Of a stretch of DNA of 64,000 bases, positions 1 to 11,268 are shown piece by piece. This DNA is from Pseudoxanthomonas sp. PXM02 (GTDB lineage: Bacteria; Pseudomonadota; Gammaproteobacteria; Xanthomonadales; Xanthomonadaceae), in the NCBI RefSeq assembly GCF_014851805.1, contig NZ_JACVAK010000003.1:209501-273500 (forward strand). Direction: 5' to 3'. The notes below the pieces were generated by a model that saw only the letters and a program-made list of their open reading frames with translations, did no database searches and had not been told where the DNA came from. How positions within the stretch are numbered: the first letter of the stretch is position 1; each line of letters opens with the position of its first letter. The translations under genes and the position numbers were made by a program.

Positions 1-1654
1 TGATCAGCGCATCGGCTTCGCCGCGCGCGACCATGACCGAGGCGATCAGCGTCGGCCGCGAGCGCATCAGGTTCTTCGCCGCCGCCGGCGTCACGCCGCG
101 ACGCGAGGTCAGCGCGTGGTAGTGCTGCCAATACTCGTTGAAGCGCGGATCGTCGTCCTGGTTGGTGATTTCGAAGTCGACGCCGGCGCGCATGCGCAGA
201 CTCAGGCGCTGGATGCGCGACTCGATCACATCCGGGCGGCCGATCAGGATCGGGAACGCCAGGCCTTCGTCGATCACCGTCTGCACGGCGCGCAGCACGG
301 TCTCTTCCTCGCCTTCGGCGTACACCACGCGCTTCTTGTCGGCGCGCGCGCGGTCGTAGACCGGCTTCATCATCAGGCTGGTGCGGTAGACGAACTGGCC
401 CAGCTTCTCGCGATACGCCCACATGTCGGCGATCGGGCGCAGCGCCACGCCGGAATCCATCGCCGCCTGCGCGACCGCGGCCGCCACTTCGACGAGCAGG
501 CGCGGATCGAACGGACGCGGGATCAGGTACTCGGGACCGAAGCACGGTACGTCGTCGCCATACGCGCTGCCCAGGTCGGACGCTTCGCGCCGCGCCAGCT
601 TGGCGATGGCGTGCACGCAGGCGACCTTCATGTCCTCGTTGATGACCGTGGCGCCGACATCGAGCGCGCCGCGGAAGATGTACGGGAAGCAGAGCGCGTT
701 GTTGACCTGGTTCGGATAGTCGCTGCGACCGGTACCGATGATGACGTCCGGGCGCACGGCCTTCGCGTCGGCCGGCAGGATTTCGGGATTCGGATTGGCC
801 AGCGCCAGGATCACCGGCTTGTCCGCCATCGTGGCGACCATCTCCGGCTTCAGGATGCCGCCGGCCGACAGGCCGAGGAAGATGTCGGCACCGGCGACGA
901 TCTCGGCCAGCGAACGCTTGTCGGTGTCGCGTGCGTACCGTGCCTTGTCCGGGTCCAGGTTCGGGCGACCGGTATAGATCACCCCATCACGGTCGAACGC
1001 CAGAATGTTCTCCGGCTTCAGGCCCAGCGCGACGAGCATGTCGAGGCAGGCGATGCCGGCCGCGCCGGCGCCGCTGGTGGCCAGCTTCACGTCTTCGATC
1101 TTCTTGCCGATCACTTCCAGCGCGTTGACCACCGCCGCGCCGACGATGATCGCCGTGCCGTGCTGATCGTCGTGGAACACCGGGATCTTCATCCGCTCGC
1201 GCAGCTTGCGCTCGACGATGAAGCACTCCGGCGCCTTGATGTCTTCCAGGTTGATGCCGCCGAAGGTCGGCTCCAGCGAGGCGATGATGTCGACCAGCTT
1301 GTCGGGATCGGTCTCGTTGATCTCGATGTCGAACACGTCGATGCCGGCGAACTTCTGGAACAGCACGCCCTTGCCTTCCATCACCGGCTTGCCGGCCAGC
1401 GCGCCGATATTGCCCAGGCCCAGCACGGCCGTGCCGTTAGTGACCACCGCGACGAGATTGCCACGTGCGGTCAGCTCGCTGGCGGTGTTGGGATCTTCGA
1501 CGATGGCTTCGCAGGCATAGGCCACGCCCGGCGAATACGCCAGCGCGAGATCACGCTGGGTCAGCATCGGCTTGGTGGGGGCGACCTTGATCTTGCCCGG
1601 CGGAGACAGGCGGTGGTATTCCAGCGCGGCCTGCTTGAAATCGTCGTTCGTCAT
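1..1654 (-). CDS. maeB: NADP-dependent malic enzyme with C-terminal phosphotransacetylase-like domain (partial, 3' end outside window)
   Basis: Oxidative decarboxylation of malate to pyruvate in the cytoplasm, with a regulatory acetyl-phosphate-transferase-like tail. Translation from ATG 1654 starts [15 protein letters not shown] and gives 551 open codons to the window edge. The malic N-domain ([31 protein letters not shown]), the metal and substrate region ([15 protein letters not shown]) and the NADP-binding Rossmann region ([23 protein letters not shown]) are seen in order. From about residue 430 the sequence is the phosphotransacetylase-like part ([14 protein letters not shown]), so this is the long MaeB type of about 760 residues. 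It lies downstream of dctA on the same strand, fitting C4-dicarboxylate use. The very long plus-strand frame opposite it is a GC-driven shadow. Confidence 0.95.
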   Translation of the reverse strand, partial: MTNDDFKQAALEYHRLSPPGKIKVAPTKPMLTQRDLALAYSPGVAYACEAIVEDPNTASELTARGNLVAVVTNGTAVLGLGNIGALAGKPVMEGKGVLFQKFAGIDVFDIEINETDPDKLVDIIASLEPTFGGINLEDIKAPECFIVERKLRERMKIPVFHDDQHGTAIIVGAAVVNALEVIGKKIEDVKLATSGAGAAGIACLDMLVALGLKPENILAFDRDGVIYTGRPNLDPDKARYARDTDKRSLAEIVAGADIFLGLSAGGILKPEMVATMADKPVILALANPNPEILPADAKAVRPDVIIGTGRSDYPNQVNNALCFPYIFRGALDVGATVINEDMKVACVHAIAKLARREASDLGSAYGDDVPCFGPEYLIPRPFDPRLLVEVAAAVAQAAMDSGVALRPIADMWAYREKLGQFVYRTSLMMKPVYDRARADKKRVVYAEGEEETVLRAVQTVIDEGLAFPILIGRPDVIESRIQRLSLRMRAGVDFEITNQDDDPRFNEYWQHYHALTSRRGVTPAAAKNLMRSRPTLIASVMVARGEADALI

Positions 1655-1769
1655 TGCGGAAACGGTGCCTGTGATGAAGGCGGGGGAGCGGCAATTCTAC
1701 CCGGTCCCCGCCATGGCCGGACTTGGCCGATTGCGGCGCTGCATCACGCCACGGTCATGCGGCGCGGGC

Positions 1770-3071
1770 TCAGGGCGCGATGAAGCGGCAGTCGTCGCGC
1801 CGGCGCGACACGTGGCCGCAGGTGTCCTGGAACGCAGCGGGCGCGGGGCGCTGGCCGGTGTCCAGCCACTGTTCGAGCACCCGCAGTGCGCTGACGTAGG
1901 TCGTGTCCCGCAGGCGGCTGTGGTCGCTTTCGTCGGTCAGCGCCTGCAGCAGCAGGTGTCCGCGCCCGGCGTGTTCGACCGTGGCCTTGTAGGCGGCTTC
2001 TGCTTCATACGACACGGTCGGATCGTGGCGCGCATGCACGGTGACGGTCGGCAGCACGATCAGGCCGGACAGGTCGGCGTCATAGGCGAGTGCGGCGACG
2101 GCGGCAGGATCGGCGCTGAAGCGTTCGACGCCGGCGTTGAGGGCGGTGTCGTCGCGTGAGCCGCGATACACCGTCTTGCTGTTGTCGAACGGATTGCGTC
2201 CCCCGAGCCGCTTCTGCACCACATCCTGGAAGTGGAACGTGCCCCAGGCCAGGTGCGCGACCAGTTGTTTTTCTGCCACACCGGTGACCGCGAGGATGTC
2301 GCGCAGCGTCGCCGCCTGCAGCGGCGTGCGCTTCGACGCCGGCTGGTCTACACCGGTGCATGCATCGACGCGCTTGCGCAGGTCGTCGCGGGTCATCTTC
2401 GCGCCGGCGGGCATGCCCTGCCACACCGGGTACTGCGTTTCGTTCGCCGCAGGATGGTTGCGGCAGTAGTACTGGTAGATCGTGCGCAGATCGGCGCGGA
2501 AGCCATACCCCTGCGTACCGCCGAACAGCAGGCCGTTGGTGGTCAATACGCCGTCGTAGTTCGGCCGTCCGTCGATATCGAGCGCGTACAGTTCCGCCGC
2601 CTTCGCCGCGACATTGCCGCCCCACGACTGGCCGTGCAGCAACGTGCGCTGCGGACGGCCCCAGCGCGCCCAGAACGCGCGGCGACTGACATCGACGTCG
2701 GCCGCCGCCATCCGCACGCCGTAGCCACCGCGACGGTAGGTCGTGCCGATCCACGCATAACCGTTGCGCACCATCACCGCGAAGCGGTCGAGGTCTTCGG
2801 CGGAATCGCCCGCTTCCGGCGCGCCGAGCCGCGGCCCGCCGTGCGCGTGCACGATGAGCCGGCGGTTCCAGGTGCGCGGCATCGCGACCATCATCCAGGC
2901 GCCGTTCGCGTCGCGGGCCTCGTAGCAGTCGATCTGCGTACTGGCGGACGCCGGGCACGCGATCGCTGCGAACGCCGGCTCGGCTTCCGTTCCGGCCGCG
3001 CTGGCGGGCAGCGCGGCCGTGCCCAGCACGGCCAAGGCAGTGACGATCCAGCGGCGGCTCATGCTTCGCAT
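1770..3071 (-). CDS. Secreted alpha/beta hydrolase
   Basis: 433-residue exported hydrolase of unknown substrate. A signal peptide (MRSMSRRWIVTALAVLGTAA, cleavage near PASAAG) is followed by an alpha/beta-hydrolase core: oxyanion region HAHGGP at about residue 75, nucleophile elbow GQSWGG with Ser149, an Asp in HARHDPT and a candidate catalytic His in ESDHSRL. Several cysteines suggest disulphides in the periplasm. I chose ATG 3071, 9 bases upstream of an alternative at 3062, because a GAGGAG precedes it. The ribosome site overlaps the stop of the TonB receptor, only 16 bp away, so the two are probably co-transcribed and the enzyme may process what the receptor imports. Esterase or peptidase activity cannot be separated by sequence. 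Confidence 0.8.
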   Translation of the reverse strand: MRSMSRRWIVTALAVLGTAALPASAAGTEAEPAFAAIACPASASTQIDCYEARDANGAWMMVAMPRTWNRRLIVHAHGGPRLGAPEAGDSAEDLDRFAVMVRNGYAWIGTTYRRGGYGVRMAAADVDVSRRAFWARWGRPQRTLLHGQSWGGNVAAKAAELYALDIDGRPNYDGVLTTNGLLFGGTQGYGFRADLRTIYQYYCRNHPAANETQYPVWQGMPAGAKMTRDDLRKRVDACTGVDQPASKRTPLQAATLRDILAVTGVAEKQLVAHLAWGTFHFQDVVQKRLGGRNPFDNSKTVYRGSRDDTALNAGVERFSADPAAVAALAYDADLSGLIVLPTVTVHARHDPTVSYEAEAAYKATVEHAGRGHLLLQALTDESDHSRLRDTTYVSALRVLEQWLDTGQRPAPAAFQDTCGHVSRRRDDCRFIAP

Positions 3072-3087
3072 CGCGGGTGCAGACTCC

Positions 3088-6000
3088 TCAGAACGAACGA
3101 GCGATGTTGACGTACCAGTAGCGGCCCCACGGATTGTGCAACGAACCGCGGTAACCGCCATCGGCCAGCGACGGGCCCTCGTCGGTCAGGTCGCGCACGC
3201 CCAGGCGCACGGCGGTGCCGTCGGGGAAGCGGTACTGGCCGTACAGGTTGTGGGTCAGGCGCTGGTCGACCACCCACGGGTCGCCCGACACGCCCAGCAA
3301 CTGCGGCTGTTCGAACGAGCTCATGTACTGCGCCGAGTAACCCACGCGCCACGCCGCTTTGTTCCAGGTCAGCGAGCCGCTGGCGCGCCATTCCGGACGG
3401 CCGTTCTGGCCGATCAGCTGACTCGGGTCCGGCAGCGGCGTCAGCGGATCGATGGTGCCCGCGGCGCGTGCGGCGTACAGCGCATTGACGATGTCGCCCG
3501 GATCGCGGGTGAATTCGAGCAGGCGCGTCGCGTTGAGGTTGACCGAGAACGAACCGAAGCGCGTGCGGCGCAGCGACCAGTCCATGCCGAAATCGAGGCC
3601 GCCCGCCGTCTGCGGTTGCAGGTTGATGAAGCGGTCGTTGATCGCGATGACCTGGCCGACCGGGTCGATGCCGGTGCCGGCGAAGAGGTCGATGTCCTCC
3701 TGCGTCGGCGCAGCGCGCACCACCAGCGGATTGCTGCCGCCGTCGACGCGGTTGAGGTAGTCCAGCGTCAGCGCGGTCTGTGCGCCGAGCAGGCCCACGA
3801 TCTGTTCCTGCTTGATCTTCCAGCGGTCGACGGTGAAGGTGAAACTGCCGAAGCGCTCGGGGATGAAGGTCGGCTGGAACACCACGCCGAACGAGGTGTT
3901 GGTGCTTTCTTCCGGCTCCAGATCCGGGTTGCCCGCGACCAGCAGCGACGCGCCGGCGGTGTTCTGTCCACACGCACTGAACGAGGCGATGCGGCCCGCG
4001 CGCAGGTCGGCTTCGCAGCGGACGTGGTCCATGCCGCTGGCCAGGCGCGAGTACTGCGTCGCGTTGGTCTGTTCCAGGTTCGGCGCGCGGAAACCTTCCG
4101 AGTACGAACCGCGCAGGCGCACGCCTTCCACCAGATCCCATGCCAGCGCCACCTTGGGCTTGGCGACGGAGCCGAAGTCGGAGTAGTGCTCGTAGCGGCC
4201 GGCCAGCTGCATGTCCAGGCGGTGCACTAGCGGGATACCCATGTCTTCCGACACCAGCGGCACGGCGAATTCGACGTAGGCCGAGCCGACATTGCGCGAA
4301 CCGCGCGTGTCGGGATTCGGGCTGACCGCCGCCACGTTGCTGGGGTTGGTCTCGCCGGTGACCATGTCAGTGAAGGTGTAGGTGCCGTCGAGGTTGGCGT
4401 CGCGGTCGTCGCGCTGGGTCTCGCGGCGCGCTTCCGCACCGAACGCCATGCCGACGTTGCCGGCCGGCAGCGCGAACAGGTCGCCGCGGCTCATCTTGAA
4501 GTCGGCCATCGTCAGCGTGGTGCGCGACTCGCGCACCAGGTCGAACACGATGCCGTCGATCGCCGCCTGCGAACTCGGCGAGCAGTCGCCGTAGGTCGGC
4601 GTGTCCACGCAGCCACCGCTGAACGGGTTGTACGCGTCAGGCGTGGCGAGGGCGAGCTGCTGCTGCAACTTCGTCATGTTGATGTTGGGCGAACGGTCCT
4701 CGGCCTCGGCTTCGGAGTACAGCAGCGCCGTCTCCCAGTTCCAGCCGTTCCACTCGCCACGCAGGCCGGCGAGGAAGCGCGCCTGGTAGTTCTCCACGCG
4801 CACGCGCTGGAAGCCGGTGTCGACATAACGGTAGTTGCTCATCTGCACCGGCAGACCCTCGTCGGGCACGTCGGTGAGACCGGGCAGGCGGTTCGGATTC
4901 GGCGTGCCATCGGGCAGCGTCGCGGCGCCGAAGGGATTCCAGTAGTTGCTGGCCGGGATCCACAGGCTGTTGAGATTCACCACCGGCGGCTGCGTCGCTT
5001 CGCTGACCGCGTGGTAGAAGCCGACCTCGCCGAAGGCCTCGACCGTATCGGTGAGGTCGTGGTGGGCGGTGACGAACAGGTTGATGCGCTCCACCGACGG
5101 CCGCACCGTGGTGCCGTGACGCGTGTCGTAGCGCATCTCACGGTTGGTGGTGTTGAAGTTGTGGTTGCCGCTGGCCAGACACAGGTCGTTGCCCAGGCTC
5201 ACGCCGCAGCCGAACTCGGACGGCTGGATGCGGAACGCACCCGCCGCATTGGTCACGGCCGTGCCGTTGGACCGGATCACCGCACGCGGACCCACGCTGA
5301 GACGCGCCCACGGCGTATGCGACGAACGGCCGTCCAGCGACGCCAGACCGGCGAAGTCCGGATAGTCGGCGAACAGCGCGCGCAGGTCGTCGGTGGCGGT
5401 GAAGTCCTGGTCCGACGCCATCAGCTCGGAGCGGTCGGTGTAGTTGATGAACGCTGACACGTTGCCGCGGTCGTAGTTGTGGCCGGCAAACAGGTTCACC
5501 TCGAACTCGTTCATGCCGGTGCCTTCGGCGCTGCCGTAGCGCGTGCTGGCGCTGACGCCGTCGAAGTCGGTCTGCAGCACGGTGTTGACCACGCCAGCCA
5601 CCGCGTCGGCGCCGTAGATCGCGGCCGCGCCGTCCAGCAGGATCTCCATGCGGTCCAGGCCAGAGACCGGGATCGCATTGGAATTGAAGCTCTGCACCGG
5701 CACCGTGCCGGTATCAGACGTGCCCTGGCTGGTCGGGTGCTGCACCAGCCGGCGGCCGTTGAGCAGCACCAGCGTATTGCCGACGCCCAGCGAGCGCAGG
5801 TTGACCGAGTTGACGTCGCCACGCGCCGCGTTGCTGGTCTGCGGGTTGTTCGACGCATCGAACAGCACGTCGCCCATCTGCGGAATGGTGCGCATCAGTT
5901 CGTCGCCGGAGATCGCGCCGGCGGCATCGATCTGTTCGGCGCCGACCACCATGACCGGCAAGGCGTCGGTGGTGGATGCGCCCTGGATGTGCGAACCCAC

Positions 6001-6153
6001 CACGACCACGCTGTCGAGCGTGGTGGCCTCTTCCTGCGGTGCCGGTTCGGCTGGCGGCGTGGTGTCCTGCGCCGCGGCGGCATGGATCACCGCAAGCAAG
6101 GCCAGGGTCAGACTGCTCCGCAACGGGGCGGAGCGTCGGTTGAACGTATGCAT
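3088..6153 (-). CDS. TonB-dependent outer-membrane receptor
   Basis: 1021-residue TonB-dependent transporter of the large xanthomonad type. There is a signal peptide (residues 1 to about 28, ending HAAAAQ), a low-complexity TonB-box region with the stretch TLDSVVVVGSHIQG, a plug domain (MRTIPQMGD, NLRSLGVGNTLVLLNGRRL, DRMEILLDGAAAIYGADAVAG), and a long beta-barrel ending YVNIARSF with the terminal Phe typical of outer-membrane barrels. GAGGGACTGAAAG precedes ATG 6153. It lies 38 bp after dctA and just before a secreted hydrolase on the same strand, suggesting nutrient uptake. The substrate is not predictable; there is no N-terminal signalling (FecA-type) extension. Confidence 0.93.
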   Translation of the reverse strand: MHTFNRRSAPLRSSLTLALLAVIHAAAAQDTTPPAEPAPQEEATTLDSVVVVGSHIQGASTTDALPVMVVGAEQIDAAGAISGDELMRTIPQMGDVLFDASNNPQTSNAARGDVNSVNLRSLGVGNTLVLLNGRRLVQHPTSQGTSDTGTVPVQSFNSNAIPVSGLDRMEILLDGAAAIYGADAVAGVVNTVLQTDFDGVSASTRYGSAEGTGMNEFEVNLFAGHNYDRGNVSAFINYTDRSELMASDQDFTATDDLRALFADYPDFAGLASLDGRSSHTPWARLSVGPRAVIRSNGTAVTNAAGAFRIQPSEFGCGVSLGNDLCLASGNHNFNTTNREMRYDTRHGTTVRPSVERINLFVTAHHDLTDTVEAFGEVGFYHAVSEATQPPVVNLNSLWIPASNYWNPFGAATLPDGTPNPNRLPGLTDVPDEGLPVQMSNYRYVDTGFQRVRVENYQARFLAGLRGEWNGWNWETALLYSEAEAEDRSPNINMTKLQQQLALATPDAYNPFSGGCVDTPTYGDCSPSSQAAIDGIVFDLVRESRTTLTMADFKMSRGDLFALPAGNVGMAFGAEARRETQRDDRDANLDGTYTFTDMVTGETNPSNVAAVSPNPDTRGSRNVGSAYVEFAVPLVSEDMGIPLVHRLDMQLAGRYEHYSDFGSVAKPKVALAWDLVEGVRLRGSYSEGFRAPNLEQTNATQYSRLASGMDHVRCEADLRAGRIASFSACGQNTAGASLLVAGNPDLEPEESTNTSFGVVFQPTFIPERFGSFTFTVDRWKIKQEQIVGLLGAQTALTLDYLNRVDGGSNPLVVRAAPTQEDIDLFAGTGIDPVGQVIAINDRFINLQPQTAGGLDFGMDWSLRRTRFGSFSVNLNATRLLEFTRDPGDIVNALYAARAAGTIDPLTPLPDPSQLIGQNGRPEWRASGSLTWNKAAWRVGYSAQYMSSFEQPQLLGVSGDPWVVDQRLTHNLYGQYRFPDGTAVRLGVRDLTDEGPSLADGGYRGSLHNPWGRYWYVNIARSF

Positions 6154-6191
6154 CTTTCAGTCCCTCCTCTGAAGACGTGGTGTGGCCGGCG

Positions 6192-7547
6192 TCAGTCGGC
6201 CGTGAGTCGTGTCGGGTCGCCCGGGCCTGCGGCCGGATCCGGCGCGGCGGCGATCGGGGCAGATGGTCCGCCCAGCGCGCGCGCCAGCGCGTCGCGGTCG
6301 AGCGCGTTCTCCCAGCGCGCGACCACCAGGGTGGCCACCGCGTTGCCGGTGAAATTGGTCAGCGAGCGGCACTCGCTCATGAAGCGGTCGATGCCGAGAA
6401 TCAGCGCCATGCCCGCGACGGGCACTTCCGGCACCACCGCCAGCGTGGCCGCCAGCGTGATGAAGCCGGCGCCGGTCACGCCGGCCGCGCCCTTCGAACT
6501 GAGCATCGCCACCAGCAGCAGCATGATCTGGTGGCCCAGGCTCAGTTCGGTATTGGTGGCCTGCGCGATGAACAGCGCGGCCAGCGTCATGTAGATGTTG
6601 GTGCCGTCCAGGTTGAAGGAGTAGCCGGTCGGCACGACCAGGCCGACGACCGACTTCGACGCGCCGGCACGCTCCATCTTCTCCATCAGCGACGGCAGCG
6701 CGGACTCGGACGACGACGTGCCCAGCACCAGCAGCAGTTCGGCCTTCAGATAGCGGATCAGGCGGAAAATCGAGAAGCCGCACCACCACGACACCAGGCC
6801 GAGGATGACGATCACGAACAGCAGCGAGGTGATGTAGAACGAACCCACCAGCCACGCCAGGTTGACCAGCATGCCGACGCCGTACTTGCCGATGGTGAAG
6901 GCGATCGCGCCGAACGCACCGATCGGCGCGGCGCGCATCAGGATGTGCACCAGCCGGAACACCGGCGCGGTCAGCGCCTCCAGCAGGTTCAGCACGGGGC
7001 GACCCTTCTCGCCGACCAGCGCCAGCGACAGGCCGAACAGCACCGCAACGAACAGCACCTGCAGGATGTTGTCGCCGACCAGCGGGCTGACCAGCGTCTT
7101 CGGGATGATGTCCATCAGGAAGCCGACCAGCGACAGTTCGTGCGACTTCTGCACGTAGTCGTCGACAGCGGACTGGTCCAGGTCGGCCGGATTGATGTTC
7201 ATGCCGGCGCCGGGCTGCACCACGTGCGCCACGATCATGCCGATGACCAGCGCCAGCGTGGAGAAGAACAGGAAGTACACCATCGCCTTGGCGAACACGC
7301 GGCCCACCGTGCGCAGATGGGTCATGCCGGCGATGCCGGTGACGATGGTCAGGAAGATCACCGGCGCGATGATCATCTTCACCAGCTTGATGAAGGCGTC
7401 GCCGAGCGGCTTCATCGATTCGGCCAGCGCCGGCTCGAAATGCCCCAACAGCGCGCCGAGCACGATCGCCACGATCACCTGGAAGTACAGCTGCTTGTAC
7501 AGCGGCTGCTTCGGCGGCGGCACGAAAGGGGTATCGGCCAGTTGCAT
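6192..7547 (-). CDS. dctA: C4-dicarboxylate/proton (or sodium) symporter
   Basis: 451-residue DctA/glutamate-transporter-fold permease that imports succinate, fumarate and malate across the inner membrane. Signature stretches of the family are present: [15 protein letters not shown] (the serine-rich re-entrant loop) and [19 protein letters not shown] with the substrate and cation-binding NLDGT. Length matches E. coli DctA (428). The ATG at 7547 follows a GGAG about 12 bases upstream. The gene is divergent from a hybrid sensor kinase whose input domain is of the DctB-like Cache type and is followed on the same strand by the TonB receptor, the hydrolase and maeB. A much longer frame extends upstream through the kinase gene, but that part is antisense shadow. 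Confidence 0.95.
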   Translation of the reverse strand: MQLADTPFVPPPKQPLYKQLYFQVIVAIVLGALLGHFEPALAESMKPLGDAFIKLVKMIIAPVIFLTIVTGIAGMTHLRTVGRVFAKAMVYFLFFSTLALVIGMIVAHVVQPGAGMNINPADLDQSAVDDYVQKSHELSLVGFLMDIIPKTLVSPLVGDNILQVLFVAVLFGLSLALVGEKGRPVLNLLEALTAPVFRLVHILMRAAPIGAFGAIAFTIGKYGVGMLVNLAWLVGSFYITSLLFVIVILGLVSWWCGFSIFRLIRYLKAELLLVLGTSSSESALPSLMEKMERAGASKSVVGLVVPTGYSFNLDGTNIYMTLAALFIAQATNTELSLGHQIMLLLVAMLSSKGAAGVTGAGFITLAATLAVVPEVPVAGMALILGIDRFMSECRSLTNFTGNAVATLVVARWENALDRDALARALGGPSAPIAAAPDPAAGPGDPTRLTAD

Positions 7548-7632
7548 GGGGAAGACTCCGGAAAACGGCGGCGCCACCCGGATCGGCGGCCGGCATGTTG
7601 TAACCCCGCATCGCCGCAGCACCGATAACCTA

Positions 7633-7642
7633 TTGGTACTAG
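7633..7642. promoter_or_regulatory. TTGGTACTAG motif in the dctA/kinase intergenic region
   Basis: The decamer TTGGTACTAG lies in the 135-bp gap between divergent dctA and the hybrid kinase gene. Its exact reverse complement, CTAGTACCAA, occurs at 11950-11959 upstream of the LuxR-type response regulator and the deaminase operon. Two copies restricted to the promoters of one putative regulon suggest the binding site of the response regulator encoded between them. This is inference from co-occurrence. Confidence 0.4.
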
Positions 7643-7682
7643 CCCCCGCCCTTGCTGCAGCGCACCCGTACACTGGGCGCCC

Positions 7683-10328
7683 ATGCTGCGTGCCCGCCGC
7701 CACCGCCAGATCCTGATCGTCCTGCTGGCCGTGCTCGGCGGCGCCGCGCTGGTGATGACGCTGGCCTATCACTGGGCGGGCCGGCGCGCGCAGCAGGCGG
7801 AAACCACGCAGCTGGAGCGCCAGCTGGACCTGCACGCGCAGGCCTTGCAGCAGCGCATCGACCGCTACCGCACGCTGCCGCAGGTGCTGGCGCAGGACCC
7901 CGACCTGCGTGATGCATTGACCTCGCCGGTGGACGAAGCGCGCCGCAATGCGCTGAACCAGCGCCTGGAAGACGCCAACAGCGTCACCCGCTCCTCCACG
8001 CTGACGCTGATCGACCGCCACGGCATCGCGCTGGCCGCCAGCAACTGGCGCGAACCGACCAGCAACGTCGGCGAGGACTACAGCTTCCGCCCCTACGTGA
8101 AGCAGGCCCTGCGCGACGGGCAGGGTCAGTTCTACGGCATCGGCCTGACCACCGGCGAGCCAGGCTACTTCCTGTCGCAGGCGATCACCGGCGGCGACGG
8201 TACCGTCGTCGGACTGGTCGTCATCAAGATCGAACTGGATGCGCTGGAGCAGGAGTGGCTGCAGACACCGGACATCGTGCTGGTCAGTGATGCACACGGC
8301 GTGGTCTTCCTCGCCAGCCAGCATGCGTGGCGCTACCGCACGCTGCGTGCGCTGACCGAGGCGGACCGCCGCGAACTGGCCGCCACGCGCCAGTACGCGC
8401 GGCAGCGACTGATACCGCTGCAATGGCTGGATCTGTCGTCGCCGGGCGATGGCGCGCACCGTGTGCAGATGCGCGATCCGGCGCTGGCCGGCGCGGTGCT
8501 GTGGCAGTCGATGGCCCTGCCCGAGGAAGGCTGGCAGCTGCACCTGCTGCATGACGCCTCGGCCATCACTGCCGCGGGCCGCACCGCTGCACTCGCTGCC
8601 GGCGGCGTCTGGCTGGCCCTGTCGTTCCTGGCGCTGTTCATGCAGCAGCGGCGCCGCATCGCCCTGCTGCAAAGGCGCAGTCGCGACGAACTGGAAGCCG
8701 TGCTGCAGCAGCACGCGCAGGAATTGCGCACGGCCCAGGACGGCATCGTCGAAGCCGCGCGCTCGGCGGACGCCGGGCTCAGCCGCAGCCTGGAGCACCT
8801 GCCGCAGGGCGTGGTGATCATCGATGCCGACCTGCGGCTGGTCGCATGGAATTCGCGCTACATGGACCTGTTCCGCTTCCCGCCGGACTTGATCCACGTC
8901 GGCCGGCCGATCGAAGACGTGTTCCGCCACAACGCACGTCGCGGGCTGCTGGGCACAGGACCGGTGGAAGAAGCGATCCAGCGCCGGCTGGAGCACCTGC
9001 GCAGCGGCAAGCCGCACATGCGCGAGAGCGAGAAGGACGATGGCGTGGTGCTGGAGATCCGTGGCAACCCGTTGCCGGATGGCGGCTTCGTCACCAGCTA
9101 CGCCGACATCACCAGCTACAAGAACGCTGCGCGCGAGCTGCGTTCGCTGGCCGATGCACTGGAGCATCGCGTGGAAGAGCGCACGCGCGCGCTCGCCGAC
9201 GCCACCCAGGCGGCGGAGAACGCCAACCGCTACAAGACCCGCTTCGTCGCCTCCGCCGTGCACGACCTGCTGCAGCCGCTGAACGCCGCACGCATGTTCG
9301 TGTCGGCGCTGCGCGGCCGCCTGCACGAGGACGAGGCGCGCCGCATCGCCGACCACGTCGACAACGCACTGACCGCGCAGGACGCCATCCTCAACAGCCT
9401 GCTCGACATCGCCCGGCTGGAATCCGGCGCGCTGCCGACACGCGTGCGCGACTTCGCGCTGGCGCCGCTGCTGGAGGCGCTGGCGCGCGAGTTCGGCATG
9501 GTCGCGGCGGAACGTGGGCTGGTGCTGGACAGTGTGCGCACGCGCGCCGTCGTGCGCAGCGACGAAGCACTGCTGCGGCGCATCCTGCAGAACTTCCTGT
9601 CGAATGCGATCCGCTACACGCCGCGCGGCCGCGTGCTGCTCGGCGTGCGCCGCACCGGCGAAGGCGTGCGCATCGAAGTGCACGACCAGGGACCGGGCAT
9701 CCCCGAAGCGCTGCAAGCCGAGATCTTCGAAGAGTTCCGCCGCCTCAACGACGGCGTCGCCAACGACCGCGGCGCCGGCCTGGGGCTGGCCATCGTCGAA
9801 CGCATCGGCCGCCTGCTCGGCCACCGCATCGGCCTGCGCTCGCAACTCGGGCGCGGCAGCGTGTTCTGGGTCGAGTTGCCGTTCGGCGTTGCCGGCAGCG
9901 CGCTGTCGGAATCCCCGCCGGTCGCGGCCGATGTCGATGACGGTTCGCCACTGCGCGGACGCCGCGTGTGGTGCGTGGACGACGATCCGCGTGTCTGCGA
10001 AGCCACGCGCGCACTGCTGCAACGCTGGGAATGCGAGGTCGGCCTGGCGGCCGGCCCGGCCGACGCGCTGGCGGCGGCGACGCCGGGACAGGCGCCCGAC
10101 CTGCTGCTGCTCGACGTGCGGCTCGGCGACACCGACGGACCGACGCTCTACACGCGCCTGTGCGAACGCTGGAAAAGCGTCCCACCGGTGATCCTGGTGA
10201 CCGCCGAGCGCGACGACGCGCTGCGTGCGCTGGCGCTGCAGCACGGCTGGGGCTTCCTCGCCAAGCCGGTGAAACCTGCGGCGCTGCGCGCGCTGATGAC
10301 CCAACTCCACGTGCGCCGCGCGCGCTGA
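7683..10328 (+). CDS. Hybrid sensor histidine kinase/response regulator (Cache-PAS-HisKA-HATPase-REC)
   Basis: 881-residue membrane sensor. TM1 is near residues 10-28, a periplasmic DctB-like double Cache domain follows ([40 protein letters not shown]), then TM2 at about 300-320, a PAS domain ([20 protein letters not shown]), the phosphoacceptor His527 in [14 protein letters not shown], HATPase boxes ([33 protein letters not shown]) and a C-terminal receiver with phosphoacceptor Asp810. The [11 protein letters not shown]-box resembles that of NahK/ErcS'/CrbS-type hybrid kinases, which commonly signal to LuxR-type regulators such as the one at 11269-11910. Position opposite dctA suggests sensing of C4-dicarboxylates or related acids; the ligand is inferred. 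Confidence 0.92.
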   Translation: MLRARRHRQILIVLLAVLGGAALVMTLAYHWAGRRAQQAETTQLERQLDLHAQALQQRIDRYRTLPQVLAQDPDLRDALTSPVDEARRNALNQRLEDANSVTRSSTLTLIDRHGIALAASNWREPTSNVGEDYSFRPYVKQALRDGQGQFYGIGLTTGEPGYFLSQAITGGDGTVVGLVVIKIELDALEQEWLQTPDIVLVSDAHGVVFLASQHAWRYRTLRALTEADRRELAATRQYARQRLIPLQWLDLSSPGDGAHRVQMRDPALAGAVLWQSMALPEEGWQLHLLHDASAITAAGRTAALAAGGVWLALSFLALFMQQRRRIALLQRRSRDELEAVLQQHAQELRTAQDGIVEAARSADAGLSRSLEHLPQGVVIIDADLRLVAWNSRYMDLFRFPPDLIHVGRPIEDVFRHNARRGLLGTGPVEEAIQRRLEHLRSGKPHMRESEKDDGVVLEIRGNPLPDGGFVTSYADITSYKNAARELRSLADALEHRVEERTRALADATQAAENANRYKTRFVASAVHDLLQPLNAARMFVSALRGRLHEDEARRIADHVDNALTAQDAILNSLLDIARLESGALPTRVRDFALAPLLEALAREFGMVAAERGLVLDSVRTRAVVRSDEALLRRILQNFLSNAIRYTPRGRVLLGVRRTGEGVRIEVHDQGPGIPEALQAEIFEEFRRLNDGVANDRGAGLGLAIVERIGRLLGHRIGLRSQLGRGSVFWVELPFGVAGSALSESPPVAADVDDGSPLRGRRVWCVDDDPRVCEATRALLQRWECEVGLAAGPADALAAATPGQAPDLLLLDVRLGDTDGPTLYTRLCERWKSVPPVILVTAERDDALRALALQHGWGFLAKPVKPAALRALMTQLHVRRAR

Positions 10329-10350
10329 GGACCGGACCGATGCCGTCGCG

Positions 10351-11265
10351 ATGCTGACCTATGTGCTTCCCGTCCTCGCCATCGTGCTGCTCGGCGCCGT
10401 GCTGCGACGGATGCGGCGCGTGCCCGACGGCCTGTTCCCGGCGATGGAGTGGTTTTCCTTCTACGTCGCCTTCCCCGCGCTGCTGTTCGTCGGCGCCGCA
10501 CGATTGAAGCTGTCCGCCACCGACGCACTCGACCTGTCGCTCGCCGCGCTGCTGCCCACCCTGCTGCTGACCGGCATCGTGCTGCTCGCGTTGCGGTTCG
10601 CGAAACGCCTGCCCGATCCCAGCCGCTCGTCGGTGGTGCAGGGCGCGGTGCGGCCGAGCAGCTACTTCGGGCTGGCGGTGGCGGCGCTGCTGTTCCCGCC
10701 CGAGACCACAGCGATGGTGATGCTGGCGCTGGCGATCTGCCTGCCGGTGGTCAACGTCATCGCGGTGGTCGCGCTAGCGGTCTGGGGCAGCGGGGATGCC
10801 AGCGCGCGCGGGATCGCGCGGGCGCTGGCACGCAATCCGATCATCCTGGCGACGCTGGCCGGCCTGCTGTTCAACCTCAGCGGCCTGCCGTTGCCGATAC
10901 CGCTGGCGGCTGCCCTCGACATCCTCGCCGACGCGGCGCTGGCGCTCGGCCTGCTGTGCGTCGGCGGCGGCCTGCAGTTCACCCGCGACCACGTGCGTCC
11001 GCTGCTGCTCGGTGCGACCTCCGCGCTGAAGCTGCTCGCGCTGCCGCTGCTCGCCGTGCTGGTCTGCCGCTGGCTGGACGCAAGCGCGCCGGTGACGGTG
11101 GCGGCCTGCTTCTACGCCGCGCTGCCGACCGCGTCGAACGCCTACATCATGGCGCGCCAGATGGGCGGCGATGCGCCGCTGATGGCCTCACTGGTGACGT
11201 GGCAGACGCTGTTCGCCGCCGCCACCGTGCCGCTGGCGATGCAGCTGCCGCGCTGGCTGGGCTGA
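10351..11265 (+). CDS. AEC-family permease (auxin efflux carrier/malate permease type)
   Basis: 304-residue integral membrane protein with about ten hydrophobic segments spanning almost its whole length ([20 protein letters not shown] at the start; [20 protein letters not shown] near the end). The C-terminal [16 protein letters not shown] stretch is typical of the AEC/MleP family, which moves malate, other organic acids or auxin-like acids. It starts 22 bp after the kinase gene, so the two are likely co-transcribed; the neighbourhood of dctA and maeB supports an organic-acid substrate. Direction of transport and exact substrate are not determinable. Confidence 0.88.
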   Translation: MLTYVLPVLAIVLLGAVLRRMRRVPDGLFPAMEWFSFYVAFPALLFVGAARLKLSATDALDLSLAALLPTLLLTGIVLLALRFAKRLPDPSRSSVVQGAVRPSSYFGLAVAALLFPPETTAMVMLALAICLPVVNVIAVVALAVWGSGDASARGIARALARNPIILATLAGLLFNLSGLPLPIPLAAALDILADAALALGLLCVGGGLQFTRDHVRPLLLGATSALKLLALPLLAVLVCRWLDASAPVTVAACFYAALPTASNAYIMARQMGGDAPLMASLVTWQTLFAAATVPLAMQLPRWLG

Positions 11266-11268
11266 CGC

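Noticed and set aside
116-1783. 555-codon plus-strand open frame
   Set aside because: Antisense to malic enzyme, no recognisable domain, and rich in Arg, His and Asp as shadow frames of high-GC genes are.
6192-10310. 1372-codon minus-strand open frame covering dctA and the kinase gene
   Set aside because: Only 6192-7547 encodes a recognisable protein (DctA). The remainder is antisense to a hybrid kinase whose domains are clear and has the His/Gln/Arg-rich composition of GC shadow frames.
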